Below are positions 62,789-64,000 of a DNA stretch of 64,000 bases, piece by piece. Source of the DNA: Minwuia sp. (lineage in GTDB: Bacteria; Pseudomonadota; Alphaproteobacteria; Minwuiales; Minwuiaceae). Where the stretch lies: NCBI GenBank assembly GCA_029213165.1, contig JARGNO010000002.1, positions 86,604 to 150,603 on the forward strand, written 5' to 3'. Within the stretch, counting starts at the first letter, position 1. Every line of letters starts with the position of its first letter. The notes beneath the pieces were generated by a model. The model saw only the letters and a list, made by a program, of their open reading frames with translations. It was not told where the DNA came from and searched no databases. The position numbers and the translations under genes are program-made.

Positions 62789-63277
62789 TTATTCGATGTT
62801 CACCCTGTGCGAGAATGATTCCCCGTCCGAAATGACGATCTGGTTAAAGCCGAGCATCTTCGCCAGATCGAAGAAGGTGAACAGATCCTCCACTTTCAGT
62901 TCCCTGAACAGCGGCGTCCCGCGCGCCGTCGCGGTCAGTTGTGCCAGCAATGCGCGCGCCTGATATATGGTTCTGAAACCTGCGTCGCCGGTCGCGACGA
63001 TGATCATCTTTTCCGCCTCCGCCCCCTTGGCGTAGATGACGAATGGCGGCCAGTACTGGCGGGCAAGCTGCTCTGCCGTCAGTCCGGTGATGAAGCCGAG
63101 CCGCTGGCCGCGATCCGCGTTCGCAACCTGCTCGGCGCGTCCGACATATCGCTCCGACGTTACCGGGCCGGGATAATAATACCCCTCGTGCCGGTCATCG
63201 GACGCATTGGCTGCCCCTGCCACAAGCAGTGGCAGCAGGATCAGGATCGGAAACAGGATTCTTCGGGCGACTCTCAT
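62789..63277 (-). CDS. conserved secreted protein of unknown function
   Basis: The 162-residue protein has a signal peptide (MRVARRILFPILILLPLLVA, cleavage near ANASDD). The mature part has ERYVGRAEQVANADRGQRLG, a beta-alpha stretch ending FVIYAKGAEAEKMIIVATGD, and FFDLAKMLGFNQIVISDGE near the end. I do not recognise a characterised family. It lies 84 bp upstream of the CHASE2 cyclase on the same strand and is probably periplasmic, so it might modulate that sensor, but nothing in the sequence proves it. Confidence 0.7.
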   Translation of the reverse strand: MRVARRILFPILILLPLLVAGAANASDDRHEGYYYPGPVTSERYVGRAEQVANADRGQRLGFITGLTAEQLARQYWPPFVIYAKGAEAEKMIIVATGDAGFRTIYQARALLAQLTATARGTPLFRELKVEDLFTFFDLAKMLGFNQIVISDGESFSHRVNIE

Positions 63278-63385
63278 GCGCTGATGATCACCTGCCCTCG
63301 CACCATGTGCAAGCGGTCGTGGCCATGACCGCTGTCTCGGGCACAGTTACCGGCAAAGTCACGGGCATCATCATTGGCACCGTCA

Positions 63386-63414
63386 CTGGCACGTCGCCGA
63401 ACGCTCGCTATACT
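63386..63414 (+). promoter_or_regulatory. candidate nadK promoter
   Basis: CTGGCA (63386-63391), a 17-bp spacer and TATACT (63409-63414) lie about 50 bp upstream of the nadK ATG, giving a transcript start near 63421. The -10 box is near consensus, the -35 weaker. Confidence 0.45.
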
Positions 63415-63464
63415 CCCGCGACCCGGCGCGCAGGCGTCGGGTTCGGGGTTTGAGGGGACACCGC

Positions 63465-64000
63465 ATGTCAATCGAACGTATCGCGTTCACGTCAGCACGC
63501 ACTCCAGGAGCGGAGTCAGCCATAGAGGCCCTGACCAAGCGCTATGGCAACACGCCGGTGGATGAGGCAGAAGTGGTCGTCGCGCTGGGGGGTGATGGCT
63601 TCATGCTGCAGGCGATGCACAACTTCATGCATCGCGACATCCCGATATACGGCATGAACCGGGGGACCATCGGGTTCCTGATGAACCAGTATTCGGAAGA
63701 CGACCTGCTGGAGCGCCTCGACGGGGCAACGATGGCCCAGATCCACCCCCTTCGCATGGTCGCGATCCCGGAATCCGGCGGGCGGCAGGAAACGCTCGCC
63801 ATCAACGAGGTGTCGCTGCTGCGCCAGACCCGGCAAGCGGCGAAGATCCGCATCGAGATCGATGGCCGCGTCAGGATGGAGGAACTGATCTGCGACGGCG
63901 TCCTGCTGTCCACACCAGCCGGCAGCACGGCCTACAACCTGTCGGCCCATGGCCCGATCCTGCCGCTGACCGCCGGTGTTCTGGCCATGACCCCGATCAG
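63465..64000 (+). CDS. nadK: NAD kinase (partial, C-terminus outside window)
   Basis: ATP-dependent NAD kinase that makes NADP, 178 codons visible before the window ends. The start ATG at 63465 has GAGGGGA upstream. The family motifs are present: [15 protein letters not shown] (GGDG near 43-46), the region [13 protein letters not shown] and [20 protein letters not shown]. It follows after a divergent 187-bp region from the secreted protein gene. With the pnt operon nearby it serves NADP(H) supply, though the two are separate transcripts. Confidence 0.93.
   Translation, partial: MSIERIAFTSARTPGAESAIEALTKRYGNTPVDEAEVVVALGGDGFMLQAMHNFMHRDIPIYGMNRGTIGFLMNQYSEDDLLERLDGATMAQIHPLRMVAIPESGGRQETLAINEVSLLRQTRQAAKIRIEIDGRVRMEELICDGVLLSTPAGSTAYNLSAHGPILPLTAGVLAMTPI

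Noticed and set aside
63229-63453. Plus-strand frame of 74 codons with Val-Thr-Gly repeats before nadK
   Set aside because: It overlaps the 5' end of the secreted protein gene and the nadK promoter region and lacks a ribosome-binding site; the repeats reflect a short GTCACSGGC-like sequence echo.

Overview
The window reads as chromosomal DNA of a GC-rich alphaproteobacterium. The polar organiser PopZ (DUF2497), the cell-cycle regulator TrcR (DUF1013), the short DUF1192 protein, a COQ7 ubiquinone hydroxylase, the 42-residue aa3-oxidase subunit IV and a three-gene pnt transhydrogenase are together typical of that class. A Rhodospirillales-like lineage is my guess, not something the sequence proves. 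Genes are dense, often joined by ATGA stop/start overlaps. I see no insertion sequence, prophage, CRISPR array or rRNA; there is one tRNA (Cys, GCA).

Layout. 1-4.5 kb (minus): a large CHASE2-type membrane protein, a small secreted protein with an EF-hand-like loop, and an M48 metallopeptidase lipoprotein cut by the window edge. 4.7-21.7 kb (plus): a 14-gene same-strand run with dsbB, coq7, two glycosyltransferases flanking a histidine phosphatase, a PH-like membrane protein, a complete family-5 peptide ABC importer, asparagine synthetase, a DUF1194 von Willebrand-type protein, an orphan molybdenum-hydroxylase large subunit and a GH3 acyl-adenylating enzyme. 21.7-25.2 kb (minus): two Baeyer-Villiger-type flavin monooxygenases. 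25.4-31.2 kb: an AEC permease broken by a small deletion, an AGCS amino-acid symporter paired with a universal stress protein, an M17 aminopeptidase and an orphan TAXI binding protein. 31.5-36.4 kb (plus): otsB, a GH15 hydrolase, otsA and glucokinase, a trehalose synthesis/turnover cluster. 36.4-38.5 kb: trcR, a quinone oxidoreductase and DUF1192. 38.5-43.8 kb: a 489-bp intergenic region with two hairpins, metY, an alpha/beta hydrolase, an MFS permease, a 77-bp near-perfect inverted repeat, and an acyl-CoA dehydrogenase. 43.8-52.5 kb: an AT-rich patch beside a lone esterase-like gene, plsY, an SMP-30 lactonase, dnaJ/cbpA, a Sel1 protein, phzF, popZ, tolC, a rhodanese and pcm. 52.7-57.1 kb: tRNA-Cys, MATE and MFS exporters, a second DUF1194 gene, DUF2834 and VOC proteins. 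57.1-64 kb: pntB-pntAB-pntAA led by the tiny cox subunit IV gene, a CHASE2 adenylate/guanylate cyclase, a small secreted protein, and the start of NAD kinase.

How parts may work together. The trehalose genes could make trehalose (OtsA, OtsB), split it (GH15) and return glucose to glucose-6-phosphate (Glk). The pnt genes and NAD kinase serve NADP(H) supply, which the flavin monooxygenases would consume. The molybdenum hydroxylase and GH3 enzyme could oxidise an aldehyde or heterocycle and then activate the acid; that link is inference from adjacency. The clearest oddities are the deletion in the AEC gene, the long inverted repeat at 42.44-42.52 kb, the structured region upstream of metY, the orphan molybdenum hydroxylase, and the CHASE2/EF-loop/M48 envelope cluster.
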